Below, in pieces: positions 55,767-64,000 of a stretch of 64,000 bases of DNA. The stretch is from an uncultured Ilyobacter sp. Lineage in GTDB: Bacteria > Fusobacteriota > Fusobacteriia > Fusobacteriales > Fusobacteriaceae. The stretch lies in NCBI RefSeq assembly GCF_963668085.1, contig NZ_OY764058.1, forward strand, positions 682,001 through 746,000, read 5' to 3'. How positions within the stretch are numbered: the first letter of the stretch is position 1; each line of letters opens with the position of its first letter. The notes under the pieces were generated by a model. That model saw only the letters and a program-made list of their open reading frames with translations, ran no database searches and had not been told where the DNA came from. The translations under genes were made by a program, and so were the position numbers.

Positions 55767-56441
55767 CTAATTTCTGACCTCAAACTCATAGTATGCAGGC
55801 CCGATCTCATTTATAAACTTAATAAATTTCTCTAAATATTCCCAATTACTTATGGAATTTTCCAGAACGATTGTCAGTTTAAAATTTTGCTTATCATTTA
55901 AGCATTCATTTATATCACCCAGCATATAAAGATTGCTGTAGATATTAATAGTCTCAAAATTCCAATTAAGATATTTAGAAATTCTTTTAGCAATTACAGA
56001 ATTTCTTCTAAATACAATTCCGTATTCAATCTTATTCTCTATCCCATAATCGTTCTCATATTCTACCAATCTGTTGATGGTTGTATTTATATTGAGATCA
56101 CTCTCCAGTTTCTGCTCCTCACCGTCTATCTCTATGAATTCTATTTCATAAGCTTCATACAGAGCATTTATATAAGGATCTTTCCTCATGTACTCAGGGA
56201 GATATGACAATAATTTTGCCATGTAGGCCCTGGTGGCAAGAGTCCCCAGAGTGATGTAATCCGTTCTTATCCTTGCTATGTTAGATATAGGATGCACATG
56301 GATCTCCTGGAAGGCAGTGTTGTTGGTATTTATCTTCTCAGCATAGTTAAAAGAATACTCTCCAACTGCTCTCTTAGAAAGATCCAGGACATTATATCCC
56401 AGCTGTTCATCCACATATTTTTTTAAGTATTCATAAGCCAT
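55767..56441 (-). CDS. Tail protein, YmfQ/gpI-like (DUF2313)
   Basis: This 224-residue protein follows baseplate J and a small tail gene and precedes the fibre. LLSYLPEYMRKDPYINALYEAYEIEFIEID, whose core is YLPEYMRKDPYINALYEAYE, matches the beginning of YmfQ/XkdU-type proteins, which join fibre and baseplate as P2 gpI does. The assignment rests on this block and on gene order. Confidence 0.75.
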   Translation of the reverse strand: MAYEYLKKYVDEQLGYNVLDLSKRAVGEYSFNYAEKINTNNTAFQEIHVHPISNIARIRTDYITLGTLATRAYMAKLLSYLPEYMRKDPYINALYEAYEIEFIEIDGEEQKLESDLNINTTINRLVEYENDYGIENKIEYGIVFRRNSVIAKRISKYLNWNFETINIYSNLYMLGDINECLNDKQNFKLTIVLENSISNWEYLEKFIKFINEIGPAYYEFEVRN

Positions 56442-56450
56442 GGCACTCCT

Positions 56451-56816
56451 TTATCTGATCTCAAATATATTAAATCCTGCCGGAATCTTGTATTTGTCCG
56501 CACTCCTGATCTCTCTCTCATAATTTAGTTTTGAGTAAGAGATCAGGTTCCCACCTGCAGATGCATCAAAAAGTGCCACATATTTTACTGTTCCCCAGTT
56601 GGAAGCTGCTGTTTCATACTCTATGTCGGCATTATTCTGGGTAATCCCTGTAGATGGATCTATAAAAGTTATTGCCTGTCTGTTATACTCTCCTGCAGTC
56701 ACTTCACTGGATGCATCCCCATCATATCCTGGGTCCTCTTTTAGAAGACCCACATAGAGATTAGCTTTTATCCTGTCGTTTATATATTTATTAGCCTCAT
56801 AATTAGTCAGTGGCAT
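56451..56816 (-). CDS. Small phage tail/fibre domain protein
   Basis: This is a 121-residue protein of the kind found in many phages near the fibre: YVGLLKEDPG, then EYNRQAITF, and WGTVKYVALFDASAGGNLIS. The pattern of arom-G-L-L and WGTV-x6-FDA-x-GGN is common to a beta-sandwich virion domain (Gp80-like). The exact place in the particle is unknown. Confidence 0.7.
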   Translation of the reverse strand: MPLTNYEANKYINDRIKANLYVGLLKEDPGYDGDASSEVTAGEYNRQAITFIDPSTGITQNNADIEYETAASNWGTVKYVALFDASAGGNLISYSKLNYEREIRSADKYKIPAGFNIFEIR

Positions 56817-56825
56817 AAGCTCCCC

Positions 56826-57887
56826 CTATACTCCGTTGATTGTGATGTTTATTTCCATAGTCTCCCCCAGCTCGTTATCCAGGAGATCAATATTATCCTT
56901 CAGCCTGTTTACCTCCAGACTGCTCACTCTGTAGAGGGCGTCACTATGCATGAGCACCTCCTGTATATATGAATAATAGAGCTTGTCTGCCTTGAATAAT
57001 GCAGCCTTATAATATGCATTCAGGTCTTCTGACAGTGATGATTTGGCAGCCTCTATATCAAAGTCTGCATTAAGTGTCCCATCTATATTAAGAGTTATTG
57101 TTTTCTTTGATATGGTCTCCACAGTGATGGTTATATCATTCAGGAACTGGGAGTCTAGATAGTCAAATACCTCCTGGATAAGCTCGCTAGATGCACTGCT
57201 TATATCACTGTCTGTTATTATGACCTTCACAGTACCTGCCCCGTTATGCCGTGGGATTGCATTTGCAAGGCCCACACCATCCACTTTGAGGGCTTCATCC
57301 CGAAACCACCACTGATTCCATGACGTGGCAGGATGAGATATTCTGTCATTCCTCCTTGCCAGGAGGCTTTCGTCGCTCTCTTCATCTTTTCCGTCTGAAA
57401 GCTCTTCCTCATTTGTTACACTGGCCAGTCCAGGATAGCTTTCTGCAAACCTGTTTATCTCCCCTATACCGCAGTTGCCTGTTATCCCGGGAGTGCTGCA
57501 CTCTACACTTACATGGGTTTCTATATTTGTGATCAGCTTCTCCTCCAGGATAGTGTATGAGATCCCGTCAGCCCTTAGCACAATATACCCTTTTTTTATT
57601 TCAGCACCGTTTACCCCTGTTATAAGTACTGACCCCGTGGAATTTTCAGCTTCTTCACGGTAGATTCCGTCGTCAGCCACTATTATATCCAGCTCCTGTC
57701 CCTCTGCAGTCCCTGAGAACCTCCTGTCTATAGTTTCCGTCAGTTTCTCCTGGAGGCCGTCCAGTTCCACAGCTACGGGGTTTATGGTTATGTCTTTTGT
57801 ATAGCTTCCCTCAGAAGTTCCATAGCCTTTCTCTTTTATGATTTCAGCCATTCGGCTTGTTATCTCATTTATATTTTCCTGGTTCAT
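56826..57887 (-). CDS. Baseplate J-like protein (XkdT/gpJ)
   Basis: This is a 353-residue Baseplate_J protein, which forms the wedge of contractile tails. The family's start (ITSRMAEIIKEKGYGTSEGS), the central GTAEGQELDIIVADDGIYRE and the DGKDEESDESLLARRNDR block are all typical. It overlaps the preceding gene by 4 bases. Its presence with sheath and tube proteins shows a myovirus-type contractile machine. Confidence 0.93.
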   Translation of the reverse strand: MNQENINEITSRMAEIIKEKGYGTSEGSYTKDITINPVAVELDGLQEKLTETIDRRFSGTAEGQELDIIVADDGIYREEAENSTGSVLITGVNGAEIKKGYIVLRADGISYTILEEKLITNIETHVSVECSTPGITGNCGIGEINRFAESYPGLASVTNEEELSDGKDEESDESLLARRNDRISHPATSWNQWWFRDEALKVDGVGLANAIPRHNGAGTVKVIITDSDISSASSELIQEVFDYLDSQFLNDITITVETISKKTITLNIDGTLNADFDIEAAKSSLSEDLNAYYKAALFKADKLYYSYIQEVLMHSDALYRVSSLEVNRLKDNIDLLDNELGETMEINITINGV

Positions 57888-58354
57888 TCCACCGCCTCAC
57901 TTGACAGCAGTTCATCGTCTGTCGTTACCACTGTATAAAAAATTATGAGCTTTTCTTTGATTTTTAGTATAAATACATCCAGTACCTCTGAGATATAAGG
58001 GAAGACCAGCATCATCTCTATGATCTCTTTCTCCATCTCTGCTAGTATTAGGTTGTTCGGCAGTTTTAGATTTCCAATATAGCTTTTGAGAGGAAACCCA
58101 AAAGCAGGGGAACTCTCATTTATGATATAGGTCATATACTTGTTTTTAGAGGTTTCAAATACCTTTTTTATCCACTGTTTTGTTATCTCTTTCTTGTCAG
58201 CAAGAACTACGGGATAACCTCCTGATATGACAGTTTCGTTATTTTCAAAATCCCACTTTATGTCTTTCCCTATCTGTTCAGAAAGGGTTTTAGCTTCCTC
58301 TATACCTTCATTCTGATATACTTCCAGAAGGGCATTTGCTATTTTAGGCAACAC
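57884..58354 (-). CDS. Baseplate protein XkdS-like (DUF2634)
   Basis: This 156-residue protein takes the place of XkdS, the gp25/gpW-like wedge component in PBSX. The pattern DIKWDFENNETVISGG, then KEITKQWIKKVFETSKNKYM and SPAFGFPLKSYIG, fits DUF2634 proteins. Its stop overlaps the start of the baseplate J gene (ATGA-type), so the two are coupled. Confidence 0.8.
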   Translation of the reverse strand: MLPKIANALLEVYQNEGIEEAKTLSEQIGKDIKWDFENNETVISGGYPVVLADKKEITKQWIKKVFETSKNKYMTYIINESSPAFGFPLKSYIGNLKLPNNLILAEMEKEIIEMMLVFPYISEVLDVFILKIKEKLIIFYTVVTTDDELLSSEAVE

Positions 58355-58365
58355 TTATACCACCC

Positions 58366-58779
58366 CTAATACTTATATGCTTTATCCATGAGGAAAAATA
58401 CGCTGTGTTCATTGGTAGGCACCAATATGACTTTATCCCCTCTCTTGAGTTCATCTGTCCATTTGATTGTTCCCGTCCCAGTTCCGTTGCCTGCCCAGCT
58501 TAGTAGATTGTGCTTATGTGGACCGCTTCCCGCAAGGGACATGTCGCTGCCGGATACAGTCATGCTTTGCTCATCAAATGTGATTTCAAATTTTCTCTGA
58601 TATCCTTTTACCTTTTCTTCCCCTATAACTATTTGATGCTTTTTCAGCAGGATCTTGGAGTTTATCCTTACCTCCAGTTCAGGAGGAGCTTTTTCCACCA
58701 CCCCTATAATTACACCAATCAGTTTCGGGTTATTTCTTTCCTTAAAAAGTTTTGCCAGTTCCACAAAAGGATCACTCAT
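58366..58779 (-). CDS. Tail protein XkdR-like (DUF2577)
   Basis: This is a 137-residue protein with the DUF2577 pattern: a short helical start (DPFVELAKLFKERNN), IGVIIGVVEKAPPELEVRIN, and a C-terminal GDKVILVPTNEHSVFFLMDK. In PBSX the equivalent sits between XkdQ and XkdS. It overlaps the hub gene upstream by 8 bases. Confidence 0.85.
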   Translation of the reverse strand: MSDPFVELAKLFKERNNPKLIGVIIGVVEKAPPELEVRINSKILLKKHQIVIGEEKVKGYQRKFEITFDEQSMTVSGSDMSLAGSGPHKHNLLSWAGNGTGTGTIKWTDELKRGDKVILVPTNEHSVFFLMDKAYKY

Positions 58780-59740
58780 AGGGCTCCAACTCCAGATTTA
58801 TTTTTTCAGTATATTTTGTGAAATTCACTATCCTGTAAACCCCGTCAATTTCAAGATCTCCGTTTTTGATTATCACATTGTCCCCTTCATAAAGACCTTC
58901 CATCCAGGGAATACTAAGACTTAGATTCTCATTTACTTTGCTGTTTTCCTTTATGAAGTTTTCAGCCATGCTGTCTGCCCTGTACTTGTCCGATGCTTCT
59001 ATCTCCAAAACTTTCTGCATGATACCGTATTTTTCTATGTTCCCATCATCCCGCAAAGATTTCGTTTCATACTGGCTTTCATTATTTTTTATGACTATCT
59101 TCACGGCATTTTTCATGTTGTTTATGCCTTTGGACAGAGAGACATCATCCAGAAAGCTGTTGATATCATACTTTTTATTATAAAAATCTATCTCGTAGCT
59201 CTCCACGGTATCTTTATATTTTCTGAAATGAAACTTCCCGTCCCTGTAGTAAAACCTGTACTTTTTCCCTGTCTCCATGAGAATGATATCTATTATGTCT
59301 TTTATCACACCTCCGGCAGATGAATTAAAATATATTTTGTCTATAACCACATCCACACTGTCTAAGGTTCCCGTTGGTGCTCCCATGGATGAGAATACAG
59401 ATTCTATGCAGGTACTCGCCTTCACATTATCAAACTGGTATATCTCCTCATTCTGATTGAAGTAATATACAAAGTCTACGGCAGTATTAGCAGACCCGTT
59501 CCTGACCTTGTTTGATGTGATGACTATCCCGCTGAATTCTGTCTTTGAAGATATCACCTCTATAACGCTGCCGATCTTCACAGGATTTTTTACAAACCCC
59601 GCCTTTTTCACATCCAGGATATCAAAGCTCAGCTTCTGGGCAAACTCGTCCGGCGACTTGCTCCATGATATTGATTTATTTGTTATATCGGTGATATCGT
59701 ACCTCTTAGAATCCTCTATACAAAACACCTTTATCCCCAT
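58772..59740 (-). CDS. Tail hub protein XkdQ-like
   Basis: This is a 322-residue hub protein (gp27/XkdQ type), a ring at the end of the tail tube. The N-terminal RYDITDITNKSISWSKSPDE and the later GTLDSVDVVIDKIYFNSSAG and RFYYRDGKFHFRKY blocks match the family. It is followed immediately by the XkdR-like gene. Confidence 0.85.
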   Translation of the reverse strand: MGIKVFCIEDSKRYDITDITNKSISWSKSPDEFAQKLSFDILDVKKAGFVKNPVKIGSVIEVISSKTEFSGIVITSNKVRNGSANTAVDFVYYFNQNEEIYQFDNVKASTCIESVFSSMGAPTGTLDSVDVVIDKIYFNSSAGGVIKDIIDIILMETGKKYRFYYRDGKFHFRKYKDTVESYEIDFYNKKYDINSFLDDVSLSKGINNMKNAVKIVIKNNESQYETKSLRDDGNIEKYGIMQKVLEIEASDKYRADSMAENFIKENSKVNENLSLSIPWMEGLYEGDNVIIKNGDLEIDGVYRIVNFTKYTEKINLELEPYE

Positions 59741-59745
59741 AACTT

Positions 59746-60483
59746 CTACCGTCCCGTTGTGTATCCTATTTTTAGATCTTTAAATATTGGCTTCCCATCC
59801 TTCTGTGAATATCTGACCTTTGTTTTTTCCACAGAGGTTGTTTCCACAGGCTTATAATAATCAATTTTGTCTATCTCCTGGCTCATACCTGGATACACAA
59901 ACTCTTTAAATTCTATATCATAGGAGATATCCCCAGAGCCTTCCGTTTTTATATTGAAGCTGCTTACGGCTACCTGCATATTTATCCTTGTACCAGTTAT
60001 TATGAGCTCCACAGGTTCGCCTGACATTCTTATTTTCTCGATCTCATCATAGAGATCCCATTCTGAAAGCTCATCATTCTTAGAAAACGAATAGGCTTTG
60101 CTCGGAAAAAAAGAACTCCAGCTGATAGTCTTCAGGCCGTATTCTCTTATAAAGTTGACTATCCCCTGTGGAGTCTTTACCTCCTCCAAGTTGTTCTGAG
60201 ATCCCAGGGTTATCTCTGCAGGTACGATTGGAAAATGCACCAGGATTTTTCCGTCTTCGTATAGCTTTCCCATTTTGAGGTAGATATCCGTTTCACGGAA
60301 CTTTTTATCTGCTTCGTTTGTTGTTTCAGACAGGGTGTTGGAATAAAACCTGCTTAGCACCTTGTCGAGGTCCTCTATACCCCTCACAAACTCTCTGAGG
60401 ACAGGATTTCTCATGAGCCTGTTCCTATAGAGGTTTCTTATCTCCCTTATACCTATCTGGGTATAGACATTATCCAGAGCCAT
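59746..60483 (-). CDS. Tail protein XkdP-like, without LysM domain
   Basis: This 245-residue protein occupies the XkdP position between tape measure and hub. Its central domain reads FPIVPAEITLGSQNNLEEVK and SWSSFFPSKAYSFSKND, typical of XkdP-type tail proteins. The usual C-terminal LysM peptidoglycan-binding domain of XkdP is not seen; the C-terminus ends at GYTTGR. It also has a longer N-terminal helical extension (about 80 residues). The function, tube-to-baseplate joining, is inferred from position. Confidence 0.75.
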   Translation of the reverse strand: MALDNVYTQIGIREIRNLYRNRLMRNPVLREFVRGIEDLDKVLSRFYSNTLSETTNEADKKFRETDIYLKMGKLYEDGKILVHFPIVPAEITLGSQNNLEEVKTPQGIVNFIREYGLKTISWSSFFPSKAYSFSKNDELSEWDLYDEIEKIRMSGEPVELIITGTRINMQVAVSSFNIKTEGSGDISYDIEFKEFVYPGMSQEIDKIDYYKPVETTSVEKTKVRYSQKDGKPIFKDLKIGYTTGR

Positions 60484-60491
60484 TCCATCAC

Positions 60492-62294
60492 CTACACATT
60501 CCCCAGGGCCAGTTTGGTTTTATTTACTATTGCCCAGGCTACTTTATCCGTTATTTTATTTATCTCTGCATCACTTACATCTTTTATATTTAGATTCTCA
60601 AAGATCTTGCCAATATTGACAGTGATGATATTTCCGCCTTTTTCTCTTATGGAAGCGTCGTCAGAATTATAGTTTTTATTTTCTCCCGCAGTTAGTACCC
60701 TTTCTCCCCTGTGGAGTATGGCATTATAGTTATCTTTGGGTACATAGCCTATCCCTGTCCTGTGAGATCCGTCTATTGTCTGACCGGATCTGCTGAAGAT
60801 AGCAACTCTTCCGTTGTTTTCAGATGTCAGCGGTTCCTTACCGGCAAATGACTTCTGTCTCTGTTCTTTGTATTTCCCCCAACGGCTGTAGTTTTCCTCA
60901 GCTGTTTCTTCCGTCCCTCCGGAGAACTTATATATAGCACCTAGGATTTTTGTGATTCCTTTCATTGCCACGCCACTAGCCAGCTGTTTCTTCATCTCTT
61001 TCCATTTTTGGATAAGATATGCTATGGAGGCCACCAAAGCAGACACTCCTATGACGATAGCTCCCACAGGGTTTGCATTCATGGCTGCATTCAAAAGCCA
61101 CTGTGTCACAGTAAGTCCTTTCTGAGCCACAGCAGCCTGTTGGTACAGAGATATAACTGTTGCTATGACACTATAGCCTTTTAATATACCATAGGTTACT
61201 GCAAAAGCTTTCCCTGCTTCAAAAATTGCAGCACCGTTATTTATCAGTATTTCCCCAAGTTTTGTGAAGGAATCTGAATTCTTATTTATTACCTCTACCA
61301 GTTTCAGTGAACTTTCCAGGAACTTCATTTGTAGAGGCATCAGGCCCGTTCCTATTTTTATTTTTGTGTTTTCTATTTCTGCATTCAGCCTTCTTCTTTT
61401 ACCTACCTCTGTATCCAGATTTCTGGCCACATCCCCTATAGCATCTTTGGACTGCATGGTTATGGCCTTTAGCCTTATCTGGATTTTGGTAGCTTCGTCC
61501 ATCTTATTGGAATATTTATCATAGCCCATGGCAAGGGCTGCTATCTCCATTTGAGGTTCAAGTATACTGGCTCCCAGAGTTTTTGCAGCTTCAGATTCTC
61601 CCATGAGGGCTGATATCATAGTCTGCTGTACGTCCACTCCTCGATCACTCAGGTTATTAAATGAATCCAAATCATTGGCCAGAGAGACGATCTCTTTGGA
61701 CATTTCTGCCGACTTCTTTCTGCCCATATCAAACCCAGTAAAAAGATTTTGAATATCCCCCATAGCTTCTTTGGTCTTCAATACAGAAAAACCCATATCT
61801 TCTGCATAAGCTTCTGCCCATCTGTCGGCATCTTTCGAAAGGTTTTTAAATACCTGATCAAATTTATTCTGGGTTTCTATCATATTTGAAGCCAGGCGGA
61901 TACTTTCATTAGCCTTGGAAAAAGCATATCCAAGACTTACAAGGCCCATTGCATATTTTCCAAGCTTAGAAATGCCAGAGTCTGTTGTTTTGCCCAGCCT
62001 GCCTATATCTTTTTCTGCCCCTTCGGCATTGTGCTCCACTACCTTGAGTTTCTTTGCAGCAAGATTTGCTTTTGATGCCAGTTCGCTGAATTCTTGGCTG
62101 GTAGTCCCTGATTTCTGAGAGGCAAGATACAGGTTGTTTTCTGCTTTTTTAAGCTCATCTTTCAGTTTGGCCAGCCCCTGTTGACTCTTATTGCTTTCTT
62201 TGCTGAGACCCAGGAGCTTGTCTCTGAATTTTTTTATACTGGATATGCCCTTTCCTGCATCTACCAGCAGTCTGATCTGTACATTATCAGCCAT
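60492..62294 (-). CDS. Tail tape measure protein
   Basis: The 600-residue product has the tape-measure layout: a helical, coiled-coil N-terminal third (KESNKSQQGLAKLKDELKKA), a TMP domain (AMGDIQNLFTGFDMGRKKSA, SALMGESEAAKTLGASI), and hydrophobic segments in the middle (ANPVGAIVIGVSALVASIAYL) that can enter the target membrane. At 600 residues it is short for the family and implies a short tail (or short particle). It follows the chaperone gene with its frameshift product. Confidence 0.92.
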   Translation of the reverse strand: MADNVQIRLLVDAGKGISSIKKFRDKLLGLSKESNKSQQGLAKLKDELKKAENNLYLASQKSGTTSQEFSELASKANLAAKKLKVVEHNAEGAEKDIGRLGKTTDSGISKLGKYAMGLVSLGYAFSKANESIRLASNMIETQNKFDQVFKNLSKDADRWAEAYAEDMGFSVLKTKEAMGDIQNLFTGFDMGRKKSAEMSKEIVSLANDLDSFNNLSDRGVDVQQTMISALMGESEAAKTLGASILEPQMEIAALAMGYDKYSNKMDEATKIQIRLKAITMQSKDAIGDVARNLDTEVGKRRRLNAEIENTKIKIGTGLMPLQMKFLESSLKLVEVINKNSDSFTKLGEILINNGAAIFEAGKAFAVTYGILKGYSVIATVISLYQQAAVAQKGLTVTQWLLNAAMNANPVGAIVIGVSALVASIAYLIQKWKEMKKQLASGVAMKGITKILGAIYKFSGGTEETAEENYSRWGKYKEQRQKSFAGKEPLTSENNGRVAIFSRSGQTIDGSHRTGIGYVPKDNYNAILHRGERVLTAGENKNYNSDDASIREKGGNIITVNIGKIFENLNIKDVSDAEINKITDKVAWAIVNKTKLALGNV

Positions 62295-62305
62295 TTATAC
62301 CACCC

Positions 62306-62446
62306 TTAATTTCCGCTTATGTCCAATGCCAGGCTCATACTGGCCAGATAAAAAGTCTTTTCCATACAATCAAGATCCATAAGAGACTTCAGGCTGTGCC
62401 CCCTCTCCAGATAATAGGTGTACATACTCAGCTCAGCATCAGACAT
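62306..62446 (-). CDS. Tail chaperone frameshift extension, 46 residues
   Basis: This short frame (MSDAELSMYTYYLERGHSLK at the start) lies between the chaperone and the tape measure in the -1 frame relative to the chaperone. A heptamer A-AAA-AAC (62458-62452) is the last coding sequence of the chaperone, phased exactly for -1 slippage. A slip would continue as Leu-Ile-Met-Ser into this frame and give a longer chaperone, as in lambda gpG-T and many tailed phages. It could also be made separately from ATG 62446, but there is no ribosome site of its own. Confidence 0.75.
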   Translation of the reverse strand: MSDAELSMYTYYLERGHSLKSLMDLDCMEKTFYLASMSLALDISGN

Positions 62447-62448
62447 TA

Positions 62449-62892
62449 TTAGTTTTTTACTTTTTCGACGATACAGACTCCGCCTTCCATTTTCTCTATG
62501 AGGATTTTTATGATCTCCACAAGTTCTGTTTCTTTAAATACGATTTTAAACACATCAGTATTTTTATTTACTCCCAGTCCATCCATTAGCTCCTTTGATC
62601 CAAAGTCAGGCTCTACTATACAGTTGGATGCCAGATAGTCCAAATCTACGTCCACTCCTTGGTAGGTAAATTTCCTTCCGGTTCCGTTCTTGCTCTTCTC
62701 TATTGATCTCATTAGCAGTTCCATGTTAGGTGTTTTTGCCATTATCATCCCAGAGCCCGACACTTTGGAGAGCCTGTCTATTTTTAGGGCTACCAACTCC
62801 TCTAACTGAGTTGATTCTTTTATCCTCTCAGCATTGGCAAGTATATCCCCTATACTCAGTTTATTTTCTTCAGTTATTATATCTTTTGTCAT
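62449..62892 (-). CDS. Tail assembly chaperone XkdN-like
   Basis: This is a 147-residue acidic protein in the XkdN position between tube and tape measure. It begins MTKDIITEENKLSIGDILAN and ends CIVEKVKN at the slippery A-AAA-AAC site. It should coat the tape measure during tail assembly. The -1 frameshift product adds 46 or more residues; the ratio of short to long form is fixed by slippage in well-studied phages. Confidence 0.85.
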   Translation of the reverse strand: MTKDIITEENKLSIGDILANAERIKESTQLEELVALKIDRLSKVSGSGMIMAKTPNMELLMRSIEKSKNGTGRKFTYQGVDVDLDYLASNCIVEPDFGSKELMDGLGVNKNTDVFKIVFKETELVEIIKILIEKMEGGVCIVEKVKN

Positions 62893-62900
62893 ATATCCCC

Positions 62901-63338
62901 CTATACGATCTCCGTGGTATCCACACTGTCCTTATCAAACCAAAACTCTATCTCTTTATCTATAAGGGAATCTCTGGATATCTTAAAGAGATTGAGATTT
63001 CCGGAAAGTTCACAGTCTGTGATTGTTATCCTTTCGGCCCCCAGAGAGTCTGGATCATCCACCTCTACCTCAAGCATGAAGTCCGCAGCCATCATGTTTT
63101 TATTTTTATTAAAGAATTTTTTTAGTTCCCACGAATCCACTTTATGAAAGGTAAATTTACCCTTTCCCTGGCTGAATTTGAGCTTCTGCCCTTTTTTCCC
63201 TCCGTGCAGTGGTACGTCCTCATATTCGTTTTCCAGATTTGCCTCAGCTTCTTTGACTTCTGCCACTTCCAAGCCGTCTATATACAGCCTTCCAAAAGCT
63301 CCGTTCATTATGTTCCTTGACTTAAATTTTTCCGCCAC
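62901..63338 (-). CDS. Tail tube protein XkdM-like (DUF2001)
   Basis: This is a 145-residue tail tube subunit. The N-terminal NIMNGAFGRLYIDGLEVAEV and the central KKGQKLKFSQGKGKFTFHKV correspond to XkdM. It lies 0 bases from the sheath gene stop and forms the inner tube pushed out on contraction. Confidence 0.88.
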   Translation of the reverse strand: MAEKFKSRNIMNGAFGRLYIDGLEVAEVKEAEANLENEYEDVPLHGGKKGQKLKFSQGKGKFTFHKVDSWELKKFFNKNKNMMAADFMLEVEVDDPDSLGAERITITDCELSGNLNLFKISRDSLIDKEIEFWFDKDSVDTTEIV

Positions 63339-64000
63339 CTATATCACCTCTGCATACACTTCTGCATCTTCCATTACATCTACAGGAATATATTCTTTTA
63401 TTAGATAGAATCCCTGATCTTTTGTGTTTATTCTCCTGGAGTTATACTCATCCATTGATGCTGCTTCGTCCTCTGTGATCTTACCGTTTGACAAGGCCCA
63501 GCTCTTGTTTCCTTCCGTGTCCACATCCATCTTGTTGGCATAATTTCCGTCCAGATCTCCGTCTTTTACGAAAAGCTTTAGATAGGCATTTACCGCCCCG
63601 CAGAATGATATCTTATTAGCGTAGGTATTCTTTTTCTTCCCTATGTAGTAGTTTTTATAGGTATACTGGATGTCTTTCAGGTTCTGATCCATGATCTCCA
63701 CGAGTCTTATCTTTGAGAATGTTCTGCCCCAGTTCTCCGTAGGAGTTACAAAAGAGTTTACCCCTCTCTCTGTCCTATATATCAGATTTTCTCCGTCAGT
63801 ATCCGCCACAGTTACCAGATACCCCTCTCCTACTGCCTCGCCGATATCTGCCACTTCTTCCACGGCATCTACCCACGATTGTTTGTAGTATGTCAGTGAC
63901 CCGCTGAGTCCTATTCCACAGGCACACCCTGCCAGACATACAGCATATTCAGAAGCTTTGTATTCCGTTCCGTTTACAGTGTGCTTCTGCTTTATGTTTA
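63339..64000 (-). CDS. Tail sheath protein XkdK-like, C-terminal part
   Basis: This gene runs off the right edge, and 219 C-terminal codons are present, open to the window end (frame starts at 63998). EYAVCLAGCACGIGLSGSLTY near the visible start and TFSKIRLVEIMDQNLKDIQY are typical of the sheath C-terminal domain that joins subunits by strand exchange. The internal GTG at 63863 is not the start. The upstream part of the gene, and any capsid genes, are outside the window. Confidence 0.88.
   Translation of the reverse strand, partial: NIKQKHTVNGTEYKASEYAVCLAGCACGIGLSGSLTYYKQSWVDAVEEVADIGEAVGEGYLVTVADTDGENLIYRTERGVNSFVTPTENWGRTFSKIRLVEIMDQNLKDIQYTYKNYYIGKKKNTYANKISFCGAVNAYLKLFVKDGDLDGNYANKMDVDTEGNKSWALSNGKITEDEAASMDEYNSRRINTKDQGFYLIKEYIPVDVMEDAEVYAEVI

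Larger units (their letters stand above)
37986..64000. mobile_element. Prophage or phage-tail-like element, left part; right end outside window
   Basis: Integrases, a sigma factor, divergent repressor genes, a restriction-modification system and a contractile tail operon run without host housekeeping genes from just after the tRNA-Leu pair to the window edge. The integration site is probably next to the tRNAs. No direct repeat marking the att site was found, as expected for a serine integrase, whose cores are very short. The right end, capsid and packaging genes are not seen. Two adjoining elements (lysogeny/RM side, and tail side from about 53,200) cannot be excluded. Confidence 0.8.

Noticed and set aside
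1..64000. CRISPR array or insertion sequence
   Set aside because: No regularly spaced direct repeats and no transposase were seen in the window.

Overview
The window looks like the chromosome of an anaerobic, AT-rich bacterium. Arg is mostly AGA, and the intrinsic terminators and leader RNAs are dense. Anaerobic sulfite reductase, a single-chain PurL, guanine riboswitches, an iron alcohol dehydrogenase and c-di-GMP genes together suggest a member of the Fusobacteriota (Ilyobacter/Propionigenium-like). Clostridia are the main alternative. This assignment is by impression and was not tested by any search.

Positions 1-18,130 hold host genes. They are the start of an NfnA-like flavoprotein, an iron alcohol dehydrogenase, a macro-domain protein, a small membrane protein, a Crp/Fnr regulator, and a four-gene sulfite operon (FNT-type hydrosulfide channel plus asrABC). 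The sulfite operon has a palindrome placed as a class II activator site. After a shared terminator come oppABCDF on the minus strand, a c-di-GMP phosphodiesterase gene broken by one frameshift, a 900-base gap with repeat-like DNA, and a Nudix hydrolase.

Positions 18,200-37,680 are a nucleotide-synthesis block. carA-carB (minus) sit behind a consensus promoter, a 48-codon U-rich leader ORF and an intrinsic terminator, the architecture of E. coli pyrBI attenuation. Going the other way, fhs and purL-E-K-C-F-M-N-H-D form the de novo purine operon. A guanine riboswitch precedes fhs and a second, near-identical one lies between fhs and purL. A second leader ORF with its own terminator lies between the first riboswitch and fhs.

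Positions 37,749-37,928 are two near-identical tRNA-Leu(GAG) genes. A mobile element starts next to them and runs off the window end. It has a large serine recombinase, a short tyrosine recombinase, a sigma-70 factor, several small genes, an ORF-poor structured stretch that may be an RNA, and divergent Cro-like and CI-like regulators with consensus promoters. Accessory cargo follows: a type I restriction-modification system (hsdMSR), a GGDEF/EAL gene split by a frameshift, and an intact diguanylate cyclase. Then comes a leftward PBSX-type contractile tail operon: sheath, tube, chaperone with a probable programmed -1 frameshift, tape measure, hub, baseplate, fibre, lysis. Capsid and terminase genes, if present, lie beyond 64,000, so prophage and R-type tailocin cannot be told apart here.
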